Assembly: GCA_050180015.1 (NCBI GenBank)
Contig: JBFXEO010000003.1
Coordinates: 1 to 37,079, forward strand
DNA length: 37,079 bases
Reading direction: 5' to 3'
Source: JBFXEO01 sp050180015
Lineage (GTDB): Bacteria > Bacteroidota > Bacteroidia > Bacteroidales > Tenuifilaceae
Below the pieces are notes generated by a model that was given only the letters and a program-made list of their open reading frames with translations, was not told the DNA's origin and did not search any database. This document shows, piece after piece, positions 16,356 through 24,599 of this stretch; the stretch's first letter is position 1, and each line of letters opens with the position of its first letter. A program made the position numbers and the translations under genes.

Positions 16356-18035
16356 ATGAAACAAAAGAATTATAGATGGATGGCAGTAACCCTGATATTA
16401 TTTACAGGAATGAATGGTTGCTACGACTATTCAAAGTTTGATAATATCACCATTGATCCGATAACTCCAAAACTGGTAGTTCCTGCCATAAGTTCTACCA
16501 TAACATTTAAGGAGTTGGCCGAGCGTAACGATGCGAATACAATCATAATCCAAAAGCCCGGTGATACCAAATTTTACCTCGCATTCAGGGATACCATTGA
16601 CGTGGGTTCCGCAGCATCGGAGTTCTCAATACCTTCGGTTTCGTACAATCAAACTTTCCAGCTCAACGCTGGTGAGATTCCCCTAATTCCAGTTCCTGCT
16701 GGCGAAACCTTTGGGCCCATTACTAAAAACTTCTCCGAAACCTACGCACCAGTAACCGGCGCTGAACTAAAAAGTATAATACTTACCCAAGGATCATTAA
16801 GCTGCACTATTCGAAATAACTTCCAGAACGAGATTAGCGGCACCCTAACAATTAACTCCCTGCAAAACAGCCAGGGGAATCCTTTGGTAATCAACATTCC
16901 GGCCATTTCTCCAACGGGAAATAATACCTATTTGCAAACAGCCGACATTTCTGGCTATACCATTGACCTATACGATGATGTTGCCGATAGTTACAATAAC
17001 TTTTCCTTTACAGCATCGTTCAGCGTTACATCTCAGGGATACCCAATTACAGCCAGTGATAATATAAGCATCGACGTATCGCTGGACAATCTTGATTTTT
17101 CCTACATCATCGGAAAAATTAACATGGATATTCCGCTAGACGATCACGACTATAAGGTGGACATTTTCCGATCCAGCTATATTGCCGATCAGCACCTCGC
17201 AGAGCCTAAGCTCCTGCTAAAATTTGTAAATGGCTACGGAATACCTTTTGCATTCAACGTAAACAGCTTTGAGGCAAGCAATACATCCTCCGGTGAAACC
17301 AGCTATTTGGCCAACGATGCAACTACTCCGGACGGTTCCCTGCTAATCGGATCGCCCAACAGCATTGATTACGTCCATAACATTGGCGATAACCCGGCAC
17401 TCGATTCACTTTTGCTGGACAAAGACAACTCAAACCTGGAGTATATGTTCGACCTGGCCCCCAACCAGTTCAAGCTCAGCTCCAGCATTACCCTTGGAGA
17501 TGCGACCGATAACCACGACTATTTTATAAATAAAAATGCAGACCTATCGCTAATATCAGAAATTGAATTACCGCTGGTGGGATGGGTGGAAACCAATGAG
17601 GTTAATGACACCATTCGCGATGTTGACCTCCCCGACCTTGAAGATGAACTCAACCTGAAGGAAAGCGATTCGTTGAAAATCACCGTAAAATTTAAATTCA
17701 ACAATAGCATCCCGCTGAACGCTTACTTTCAAGCCTACTTTCTGGATGACTCGAACAATGAGTTAACCACACTTTTCGATGATCAACTCTGGCTAATCAA
17801 GAGCTCCGAGGTCAACCCAAGTACCGGGAAAACAACTGCAGCCACCACAAATTACTCCGAAACGGTGGTAACCAAAAGCAAGTATAACGTAATGAAGGAT
17901 GCAACCAAAATAGTGCTACAGGTAAAATTTACAACCGGAGGCAGCCCTAAGCAAACCATAATCATTGAAACTACAAATTCCATTGATATTCAGATGAGCA
18001 TACTCGCAGAAGGAATAGTAAACTTTGACATATAA
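16356..18035 (+). CDS. Large beta-rich lipoprotein of unknown function
   Basis: This 559-residue protein has a signal sequence ending in a lipobox-like MNGC with Cys22, then an aspartate-containing start (CYDYSKFDN). The remainder is predicted beta-rich: alternating hydrophobic/polar strands, many Asn, Thr and Asp residues, few charged helices, and a long Asp/Glu-rich stretch near 420-450 (DTIRDVDLPDLEDELNLKE, in part). I do not recognise a named domain. It opens a three-gene plus-strand cluster with a DUF5723-like barrel (58 bp downstream) and an OmpA-type protein. That arrangement suggests an outer-membrane-anchored, possibly surface-exposed lipoprotein working with those partners. Confidence 0.75.
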   Translation: MKQKNYRWMAVTLILFTGMNGCYDYSKFDNITIDPITPKLVVPAISSTITFKELAERNDANTIIIQKPGDTKFYLAFRDTIDVGSAASEFSIPSVSYNQTFQLNAGEIPLIPVPAGETFGPITKNFSETYAPVTGAELKSIILTQGSLSCTIRNNFQNEISGTLTINSLQNSQGNPLVINIPAISPTGNNTYLQTADISGYTIDLYDDVADSYNNFSFTASFSVTSQGYPITASDNISIDVSLDNLDFSYIIGKINMDIPLDDHDYKVDIFRSSYIADQHLAEPKLLLKFVNGYGIPFAFNVNSFEASNTSSGETSYLANDATTPDGSLLIGSPNSIDYVHNIGDNPALDSLLLDKDNSNLEYMFDLAPNQFKLSSSITLGDATDNHDYFINKNADLSLISEIELPLVGWVETNEVNDTIRDVDLPDLEDELNLKESDSLKITVKFKFNNSIPLNAYFQAYFLDDSNNELTTLFDDQLWLIKSSEVNPSTGKTTAATTNYSETVVTKSKYNVMKDATKIVLQVKFTTGGSPKQTIIIETTNSIDIQMSILAEGIVNFDI

Positions 18036-18093
18036 CTCCCGGCTAATCAGATAACAACTAGACAAAACCCGATTTCGTAAAAACAGTAACAGG

Positions 18094-19449
18094 ATGAAAC
18101 GATTAATCTACCTGACCCTTTTATTGGCAGCAGCATCCCAGATTAAAGCACAATCCGAACTTACATTGCCATTCATGCGCGATGTCTTTCAGTCATCATA
18201 CATCAATCCAACGGTAATACCCGAGCACACGTTCAGCATGGGTATTGGAACATGCTTTTACGGCCAGTATATTTCCAACGGATTTAAATTCGATAACGTA
18301 ATGAAGTTTCAGGATGACTCCATGCACATCAACCCTTACGATTTGCTGGACGACCTGAAGAGCAAAAACATGTTCTACCTTGGAGAGAATGCCGATCTAT
18401 TTCACATTAGGGTAAAAACCCTAAACGGATATTACTGGTTTGGCATAAGGCAAAATCTAAGCGCAACAATTTACTACCCAAAGGAACTTTTTAGCGTTGC
18501 CATTGAAGGTAACGAACCGTACATTGGACAAACCCTTGACTTCAAAAACCTGAAGGTTGACGCTTCGCTTTACAACGAGTTTTCATTTGGAATGATGAAA
18601 GAATTTCCCCGCTGGGTTTTCGGTGGAAGAATTAGCCTGCTACAAGGGCTCAGCAATGTACATTTAGACCCAGACATACTGGATGTAAAGATAGAAGATG
18701 ACATGTACGAGCACGTGGGACGAGCCAAAGCCAAATTATATACGGCCGGAATCCCTAAAGATGGAGACGGGGACCCGAGTTTCGATAACGTTGATGATTC
18801 CGAATGGCTATCGGACTACTTCACCAACCTCAAGAATAGAGGATTTGCATTGAGCGGGGGTGCTACCTATAAGTATAACGACAAGACCAGCTTCTCCTTC
18901 TCATTTTACGATTTGGGCTTCATTACCTGGAAGGACAGCGTGGAAACCTATACCTTTAACGGAGAATCGGATTTCGATGGATTCGATCTAATATCGGACT
19001 GGCTATACAACGACGATGTTGACATAGACTCCCTAACCGAAGTCATTAAAGACGATTTTAACCGTGATACCGTTTACTCATCGTACCGGACATGGCTAAA
19101 CCCCAAGTTCAACCTTTCGGCAAGCTACAACGTAGCCAAACGAACCTCGCTCGGACTTTCATTCTCCGGCGTTTACAACAAAAAGTTTTACCCGGCAGTA
19201 ACCGTGGGTGTGCAGCAGGGTTTGGGACGCCTTTTTAGCATTGTTGCCACAGCATCGATAAATCAAAGCACGTACAACAATATTGGTTTAGGATTTATTT
19301 TTAAACCAGGACCTTTCCAGATATTCGCCATAACGGATAATGCCTTTATTGCCATTAATCCGCTCAAGGCAACAAATACCAACGTAAGAGTTGGCATAAA
19401 CCTAGTATTTGGCAGGGCGGGGCAGCCCGAAGGTATGCCATTCAAATAA
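18094..19449 (+). CDS. DUF5723-like outer-membrane beta-barrel protein
   Basis: This 451-residue protein has a clear signal peptide (cleavage after IKAQ, about residue 20). The mature start LPFMRDVFQSSYINPTVIPE matches the pattern I remember for the DUF5723 group of Bacteroidota outer-membrane proteins (F.R...QS.Y.NPa..P). Amphipathic strands with aromatic ends recur throughout (FSFGMMKEFPRWVFGGRISL, ALSGGATYKYNDKTSFSFSF, NLSASYNVAKRTSLGLSFSG). The C-terminal strand ends in VGINLVFGRAGQPEGMPFK. Two acidic loops (DGDGDPSFDNVDDSE; DVDIDSLTEVIKDDFNRD) could bind metal ions or face outside. Its neighbours, a lipoprotein and an OmpA-type peptidoglycan binder, suggest an envelope complex. Function is unknown. 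Confidence 0.75.
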   Translation: MKRLIYLTLLLAAASQIKAQSELTLPFMRDVFQSSYINPTVIPEHTFSMGIGTCFYGQYISNGFKFDNVMKFQDDSMHINPYDLLDDLKSKNMFYLGENADLFHIRVKTLNGYYWFGIRQNLSATIYYPKELFSVAIEGNEPYIGQTLDFKNLKVDASLYNEFSFGMMKEFPRWVFGGRISLLQGLSNVHLDPDILDVKIEDDMYEHVGRAKAKLYTAGIPKDGDGDPSFDNVDDSEWLSDYFTNLKNRGFALSGGATYKYNDKTSFSFSFYDLGFITWKDSVETYTFNGESDFDGFDLISDWLYNDDVDIDSLTEVIKDDFNRDTVYSSYRTWLNPKFNLSASYNVAKRTSLGLSFSGVYNKKFYPAVTVGVQQGLGRLFSIVATASINQSTYNNIGLGFIFKPGPFQIFAITDNAFIAINPLKATNTNVRVGINLVFGRAGQPEGMPFK

Positions 19450-19487
19450 CCCAATGAACTAACCTGATCAACTAAATATTATACCGG

Positions 19488-21851
19488 ATGAAAACAGACG
19501 TTTTGAAAACTGCGCTTTCGCTCCTTGTTGGAACGGCAATAGCTATAGGTTCTCAGGCGCAAACTTCATTTATCCCTGTAAATCTTGGTTCCACAGTTAA
19601 CTCGGAATACCCTGAAATTAACCCCATCATGCACCCTGATGGCAAAACCCTTTACTTTACAAGGGCTAATCATCCCGAAAACACCTATGGCGGAGTTAAC
19701 AGTCAGGATATATGGTACTCAACCCTAAATAGCGACGGAACGTGGACAGAGGCACAACACTTACCCCGATCTGTAAACATAGGAAAATATAATGCCCTCT
19801 TCGCCATTCTGGATAGCGGGAAAACCTTCCTCATAAACGGACACTACTCCCGTAACGGAAAATACTGGATTGAAAGAGGCTTATCGGTGGTTGAACGTAC
19901 CGACGATGGAAGCTGGGGAAAACCCACATCCATCAATGTCAGAAAATACTCAAAAATGAACAAGGGCCGATCTACCACCGCCTACATGACTCCCGGTAAA
20001 GACCTGATCCTCGCATCGTTTAGCAAAAAAAGTAACGGTAGGAATAGCTCTATTTACCTGTCGGTTAAAAAGAATGAACATACGTACAGCAAACCCAAAA
20101 AAATTAAAATTCTGGGGGACAAATTGGGCAACAGCTTCGAAGCCCCTTTCCTTTCAGCCGATGGCAACGCGCTATACTTCAGCTGCAAGGCCGATGGCAA
20201 CTATAACCTGTACGTAAGCAATAGAGCCGATGATACCTACTTTAAATGGTCGGTTCCGGCCCCCTTAAACGATACCATAAATACAGCGGGTTGGGAAAAC
20301 TATTACAGGCTAAACCCAAAAGAGAATTGGGCCTACTTTTGCTCCAACACAAACTCACTGGGGAAATCGGATATTTTCAGGGTTAAAATATACGAGGACA
20401 ACCCGAACGTTAAGCTAACCGGTTTAATTCTAAATAAAACAGACCAGAAGTTGATGCTCTCCGATACAAATTATCGCATTACTATCAACGGGTCTGAAAA
20501 CGCCACGTTAAAAATAGACAGGGCATCGGCATCATACGAAGCGTTGCTGCCCTTTGGGCAAAACTATAGCATTAAGCCGGAAATGTTGAACTGGGTTGGG
20601 ATACCCGTTGAACTGGACGCCACCAATATTAACGAGTACACCGAAATGAACCTTAACCTTTTCTTTGAGCCAATTCCATATATTCGGGTTCATGGAAAAA
20701 TCATCAACACCAAAACCAACCTCCCGGTGCCCGTTGGAAATAACGCCAAGGTTCTCATAAATAATACGTTTAACGACTCTATTAAATATGGGGCTGAGGT
20801 TTCGGACTACAATGTCTCCCTCCCGTTGGGCTCAAAATATGTAATTAGCGCATACCTGCCCAACTATATAGCTCAACCAGATACCGTTGATGTAATCAAT
20901 GAAACATCCTACTCCGAAAAAGAGGTAAACCTTTACGTAACATCGGTACCATGGGTTGAAGTAAATGGAATTGCCCTTGACAACAGCACATTCACCCCAA
21001 TAATTGGTTCGTCGCAACCGAAGTTGGTTATAAACGGGAATCCTGCTGATAGTATTTATATCGATCCATTCAACGGTGAATTTACCATACGCCTTCCGTA
21101 TGGCCTGAAGTACAAAACTGCCATTGCCTCGAAGGATTACGTGGTGCTGGATAACGAGTTGGACCTTACCGGATACGCAGAGTACGCCAAAGTTAAACAT
21201 ACTGTTTTTGCCGAGCGCAAAGATGCTAACATGGCCATACTAAGCGGCAGTATAATCAATATAAAAACTGAAAAAACGGTAACTCCTGATGTGGCTGTTA
21301 AGCTAAAAGTAAACGGAGTTGAAAGTTTAGGATTTAGGTACGATTCGTCCAATGCATCCTATACGCTTAAATTACCCGTTGGCGTTTCGTACGACATTCT
21401 TCCATCGGTTAAAAATTTCTACAACAAGTACGAGCAGGTTGATTTAACCAAGGTATCGAAGGGTACAAAAATTGCCAAGAATTTTTACGTAACCCCTATA
21501 GAGGTTGGACAAACGGTAAACATTGACTTCATTTACTTTGAAACCGGGAAATCGGTTCTAAAACCTACCTCGTTCCGGTCCCTGAATGCTTTGGTAGATT
21601 TTTTGAACGAGTACCCCAACGTAACCGTGGAAATTGGCGGGCATACCGATAATACCGGATCGGTAGCAGTAAATCAGAAAATTTCGGAACTCAGGGCTAA
21701 AGCTGTTGCAGAATACGTTATTTCCATGGGAATACCCCAATCGAGGATAGCCTCCAAGGGATACAATTTTTCGAAACCAAAATTCAGCAACAAGACAGCC
21801 AGCGGTCGTGCACAAAATCGTAGGGTTGAATTTACTATTATTGGAATATAG
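19488..21851 (+). CDS. PD40-repeat / Ig-like / OmpA-domain envelope protein
   Basis: This 787-residue protein has a signal peptide to about residue 24 (SQAQ). Residues ~35-300 form PD40/TolB-type beta-propeller blades (MHPDGKTLYFTRA, FLSADGNALYFSCKADGNYNLY, with DIWYS- and DIFRV-like ends). Residues ~306-675 contain four tandem ~92-residue units with the shared pattern v.G.i.n..t..p...kv.iNg...d...Y.v.LP.G..Y.i, like carboxypeptidase-regulatory domains. Residues ~677-787 are an OmpA C-terminal domain (IDFIYFETGKSVLKPTS, GHTDNTGS near 717, SELRAKAVAEYV, SGRAQNRRVEF) that should bind diaminopimelate of peptidoglycan. The layout resembles PorE of the type IX secretion system but lacks PorE's N-terminal TPR region. 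It is the third gene of the envelope module. Confidence 0.85.
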   Translation: MKTDVLKTALSLLVGTAIAIGSQAQTSFIPVNLGSTVNSEYPEINPIMHPDGKTLYFTRANHPENTYGGVNSQDIWYSTLNSDGTWTEAQHLPRSVNIGKYNALFAILDSGKTFLINGHYSRNGKYWIERGLSVVERTDDGSWGKPTSINVRKYSKMNKGRSTTAYMTPGKDLILASFSKKSNGRNSSIYLSVKKNEHTYSKPKKIKILGDKLGNSFEAPFLSADGNALYFSCKADGNYNLYVSNRADDTYFKWSVPAPLNDTINTAGWENYYRLNPKENWAYFCSNTNSLGKSDIFRVKIYEDNPNVKLTGLILNKTDQKLMLSDTNYRITINGSENATLKIDRASASYEALLPFGQNYSIKPEMLNWVGIPVELDATNINEYTEMNLNLFFEPIPYIRVHGKIINTKTNLPVPVGNNAKVLINNTFNDSIKYGAEVSDYNVSLPLGSKYVISAYLPNYIAQPDTVDVINETSYSEKEVNLYVTSVPWVEVNGIALDNSTFTPIIGSSQPKLVINGNPADSIYIDPFNGEFTIRLPYGLKYKTAIASKDYVVLDNELDLTGYAEYAKVKHTVFAERKDANMAILSGSIINIKTEKTVTPDVAVKLKVNGVESLGFRYDSSNASYTLKLPVGVSYDILPSVKNFYNKYEQVDLTKVSKGTKIAKNFYVTPIEVGQTVNIDFIYFETGKSVLKPTSFRSLNALVDFLNEYPNVTVEIGGHTDNTGSVAVNQKISELRAKAVAEYVISMGIPQSRIASKGYNFSKPKFSNKTASGRAQNRRVEFTIIGI

Positions 21852-21876
21852 CCCAACTAGACGTTAAAGTTTAAGC

Positions 21877-21884
21877 TAAATTTG
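21877..21884 (+). promoter_or_regulatory. Candidate marC promoter -7 box
   Basis: TAAATTTG exactly fits TAnnTTTG. It would give a leader of about 80 bases that contains a small hairpin, TTTACT/AGTAAA at 21939-21958, close to the start codon. No clear -33 TTTG is seen. Confidence 0.35.
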
Positions 21885-21970
21885 TTGCTTTGAACAAGGT
21901 TAAATATCTTATGAGCGTTCGAAGTAACAAGTTTAGTTTTTACTTTACCAGGAGTAAACTTTAACCACAA

Positions 21971-22597
21971 ATGCTTGCCTTCAAAGTTAAACTTTTGCTT
22001 AGCTGTTTTGTAGCAATTATTGCATTGGTAAATCCAATTCAAAAGGTGTTTGTTATTACAAGTTTACAAAATCAGTTCGACGAGGCAAGTACACGAATTA
22101 TTGCCGTTAAGGCAACCATCACCGCATTCATTATCCTAATCTTTTTCCTACTTCTGGGCCAAATAGTTTTTAACTACGCATTCCATATAGAACTATACGC
22201 ATTTCAAATCACCTGCGGAGTTGTTTTATTCTACAACGGTATCAGCGGGCTTCATAAGGGGATGTTCATAAAAGTCGATCAAAATATCACCATTAAGGAT
22301 ATTACCGCAGTACCCATTGCAATTCCAATGATTGCTGGTCCGGCAACAATAACCGCTGCAGTAACATTTCCGGCACACTACGGGCACATCAACACCATTG
22401 TATCTATTGCTGCAGCGTTGGCAATAAACCTGATTTTTATGATTTACGCCAGCAGCATCGGAAAATTTCTTTCGAGGTATAACCTAATGAATCCGCTTGT
22501 TCGGATATTCGGGTTAATTGTAGCAACAATAGGCGTGCAAATGGTTCTTAACGGGGTATGGACCTTTGCCACGGAACTCGGTAAAACCCTACAGTAG
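21971..22597 (+). CDS. MarC (UPF0056) family membrane protein
   Basis: This 208-residue integral membrane protein has about six hydrophobic segments. It carries the family signatures: an N-P pair in the first helix (Asn21-Pro22, IIALVNPIQKVFVIT), and the centre motif AVPIAIPMIAGPATITAAV between helices three and four. The order and spacing (TAFIILIFFLLLGQIVFNYA, ITCGVVLFYNGISGL) match MarC proteins, once linked to multiple antibiotic resistance, a role since disputed; the transported substrate is unknown. The gene has its own candidate promoter and no close partner gene. Confidence 0.85.
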   Translation: MLAFKVKLLLSCFVAIIALVNPIQKVFVITSLQNQFDEASTRIIAVKATITAFIILIFFLLLGQIVFNYAFHIELYAFQITCGVVLFYNGISGLHKGMFIKVDQNITIKDITAVPIAIPMIAGPATITAAVTFPAHYGHINTIVSIAAALAINLIFMIYASSIGKFLSRYNLMNPLVRIFGLIVATIGVQMVLNGVWTFATELGKTLQ

Positions 22598-22908
22598 CTT
22601 AGCGCTAGCTTTTACTTTTCATCAAATACCCGTTCAGTGGATAACCCACCCGCCCTTTATAAAATACATTTAAACTTGGGCATAATATTTGTAAACACTA
22701 TGAATCCCTATATTTACTGGGCAGTTGTTAGTAAAACAAATTAACGTTATGCTTGGAATATTTTAAATTAACCAATAAATTTAAAGTCGGTTAACACACA
22801 ATACAACTAGCTTAAATTAACGAACGTCAACGTGGAAACCAGAACCACTAAAAAAACGGGGCGATACCGAAAAGCCATACGAGTAGGTAAATTTTAAATG
22901 AATTTAAA
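22598..22908. other. 311-base gene-free gap
   Basis: No gene is visible. Near its start, TAGCGCTA (22599-22606) inside AGC...GCT followed by TTTTAC may be a weak terminator for marC. The middle is AT-rich; TAATATTTG near 22684-22692 is a TAnnTTTG-like box with one extra spacer base. At the end an inverted repeat overlaps the next start codon. Confidence 0.4.
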
Positions 22909-22910
22909 AT
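22891..22910 (+). repeat. Inverted repeat spanning a start codon
   Basis: ATTTTAAAT (22891-22899) and ATTTAAAAT (22902-22910) are perfect reverse complements with a two-base spacer. The right arm ends in the first two bases of the ATG at 22909. In RNA this could fold and cover the start codon, though an all-A/U stem is weak; in DNA it could be a protein-binding palindrome. Confidence 0.5.
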
Positions 22911-23430
22911 GGACAAAAAAGAAACTATCAAATCTGTAACATTCATTTTGGGTGGATCGTTGCTACAAATGTTTAACGGTATTGGCGGTGGCTGGGCATC
23001 ATCACTAACCGCAATTTTTGGGATGGTACTTTTCTTCAAAGGCCTTTCAGCGCTAAAAGAGGGTCTTGATGAAGCAGGACAAGGTGGTGTAAAGTTGCTC
23101 ATCACGGCTGCTATCCTTTCAATCATTGGCTTTGTGTTCGACATAATTCCCCTGATGGGAATTGTTGCATCAATTATTCTACTCGCCGCATTCATTGTTG
23201 AGCTTATAGGATTCCTTAAGCTAAAAGCTTCTGCAAGCATAGGTGAAGACGGTAAGAAAGGTATATCGCTTCTTCTGGTTGCCATGGTTCTCGGCATTGT
23301 AAATAGCATTCTTGGATTAATTCCCGTTATTGGTGCCATTGTCGGATCAATTGTTTCTATTATTGCCCTGGCATTGGTATTCTTTGGCTGGATTAAGGTT
23401 CAGGAAGGTTTAATGAATAATGCCCAGTAA
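22909..23430 (+). CDS. Unknown multi-helix membrane protein
   Basis: This 173-residue, very hydrophobic protein has about four to five transmembrane segments rich in Gly, Ile and Leu (FILGGSLLQMFNGIGGG, LLITAAILSIIGFVFDIIPL, GIVASIILLAAFIVELIGF, LLLVAMVLGIVNSILGLIPV). Two Ile/Pro-containing pairs, GFVFDIIPLMGIVASII and SILGLIPVIGAIVGSIV, look like an internal duplication of a re-entrant or hairpin unit. Charged loops are short (KEGLDEAGQGG; SIGEDGKKG). I do not recognise the family. The gene stands alone between gaps of about 310 bases, with a start-codon inverted repeat before it and a long hairpin after it, so it is probably monocistronic. Confidence 0.7.
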   Translation: MDKKETIKSVTFILGGSLLQMFNGIGGGWASSLTAIFGMVLFFKGLSALKEGLDEAGQGGVKLLITAAILSIIGFVFDIIPLMGIVASIILLAAFIVELIGFLKLKASASIGEDGKKGISLLLVAMVLGIVNSILGLIPVIGAIVGSIVSIIALALVFFGWIKVQEGLMNNAQ

Positions 23431-23472
23431 TTTAACAAAACTTACGGCAGCTCTATAACCCCAACATTGCGC

Positions 23473-23513
23473 AAAACGGGAGGTAAAACATTCAGTATTT
23501 TATCTTCCGTTTT
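23473..23513 (+). terminator. Long terminator-like hairpin
   Basis: A 16-pair stem with two G-U pairs (arms 23473-23488 and 23498-23513; outer part AAAACGG/CCGTTTT) follows the membrane-protein gene by 42 bases. The U tract is supplied by the outer arm itself. It probably ends that transcript. The remainder of the 23431-23745 gap is gene-free apart from the promoter listed next. Confidence 0.65.
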
Positions 23514-23711
23514 ACTTTAGGGGGTTCAGGTTTGACCACCCCAAAGCTAGCAATGTAAAACAACGGAACCGTCGAGCAAAACAACAAAGTAGATCTACCG
23601 CCCCTTAGCTTGAAGTTCCGGAAAAGTAAGTACCAGCATCAATATCCTCAGAATGAAAAAGGTATATCGAAAACCGCCAACAACTCCGGCATAATACTCG
23701 CTCCTCTTAGC

Positions 23712-23719
23712 TATATTTG
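23712..23719 (+). promoter_or_regulatory. Candidate promoter of acyltransferase pair
   Basis: TATATTTG is a perfect TAnnTTTG box, 26 bases before the GTG start at 23746. No convincing -33 TTTG is seen upstream. Confidence 0.5.
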
Positions 23720-23745
23720 CAAAATGTTGAAACAACTTTTGCCAA

Positions 23746-24567
23746 GTGGAAAACAAAAATTTTATTGACATTGACAAGGTAATTGCATCGAAAAACCCAA
23801 AATTACTTAAGGTTATACCACGGTTTCTAAGAAACTACCTTAAAAGAATCGTCCATCAAACTGAAATAAATGAAATAATTGAAAAGTATGGCGATAAGGA
23901 GGGCGTTGGGTTCATTGATGAGGTTCTGAAAACGATGAACGTAGCCTACACGGTAGAAGGATTAGGTAACATAGACATCAACGGCCGCTACCTGTTCGCT
24001 TCGAACCATCCGCTTGGCGGGCTCGATGGAATGATTCTCATCCACCTGCTCGGACAAAAATTTGAAAGTGTAAAATTTCCGGTAAACGACCTGCTGATGC
24101 ACGTAAAGCAGCTGCACTCCGTTTTTTTGCCGGTTAACAAACACGGAGCACAATCGGCACAAAATGCACGGCTTCTGGAGGATTCATACGCATCGTCAAC
24201 ACAAATACTGTACTTCCCCGCTGGACTCTGCTCGCGTAGGCAGAAAGGGAAAATAGAGGACCTGGAATGGAAAAAAAGCTTCATAACCAAATCGGTTGAG
24301 CACCATCGTGATGTTGTCCCCGTTTACTTTAGCGGACAAAACTCAAACTTTTTCTACAACCTTGCCCGGTTAAGGGCATTTTTAAAAATAAAAGTTAACC
24401 TGGAAATGCTTTACCTTGTTGATGAAATGTTTAAGCAGAAAGAAAAAAATATCACCGTAAAAATAGGACAGCCTATCCCCTTCCAAACATTCAACAGCAA
24501 AAAGCGTCCTGCGGAATGGGCAAAATGGGTAAAAAATATTGCCTACCAAATGCAACCAAAAGTTTAA
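23746..24567 (+). CDS. glsA: PlsC-like acyltransferase, probable glycine-lipid GlsA
   Basis: This 273-residue protein is of the lysophospholipid acyltransferase fold. The acceptor/catalytic block is NHPLGGLDG, with His88 and Asp94. The spacing is His-x5-Asp rather than the usual His-x4-Asp of PlsC, a form I associate with the hemolysin-like OlsA/GlsA branch. FPAGLCSRR is the acyl-acceptor phosphate-type motif, and VVPVYFSGQNSNFF and VKIGQPIPF complete the family order. The start is GTG at 23746. The gene lies 32 bp upstream of a GlsB-like N-acyltransferase. Together they should build O-acylated N-acyl amino acid lipids (glycine lipids in Bacteroides; family knowledge). A role in phospholipid synthesis is the alternative. 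Confidence 0.72.
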   Translation: MENKNFIDIDKVIASKNPKLLKVIPRFLRNYLKRIVHQTEINEIIEKYGDKEGVGFIDEVLKTMNVAYTVEGLGNIDINGRYLFASNHPLGGLDGMILIHLLGQKFESVKFPVNDLLMHVKQLHSVFLPVNKHGAQSAQNARLLEDSYASSTQILYFPAGLCSRRQKGKIEDLEWKKSFITKSVEHHRDVVPVYFSGQNSNFFYNLARLRAFLKIKVNLEMLYLVDEMFKQKEKNITVKIGQPIPFQTFNSKKRPAEWAKWVKNIAYQMQPKV

Positions 24568-24573
24568 TAAAAG

Positions 24574-24581
24574 TATTTTTG
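24574..24581 (+). promoter_or_regulatory. Candidate internal promoter for glsB-like gene
   Basis: TATTTTTG is a perfect TAnnTTTG box in the 32-base gap between the two acyltransferase genes, 19 bases before the ATG at 24600. It may allow the second gene to be expressed alone. Confidence 0.4.
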
Positions 24582-24599
24582 TACTTTAGAAATATTGCA

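Noticed and set aside
22848..23339. 163-codon antisense ORF over the unknown membrane protein
   Set aside because: The plus-strand frame has regular transmembrane segments and a sensible start; the antisense product has no recognisable pattern.
23595..23777. Minus-strand 60-codon ORF with a hydrophobic C-terminal part
   Set aside because: It overlaps the GTG start and promoter of the PlsC-like gene and has no upstream signals or motif.
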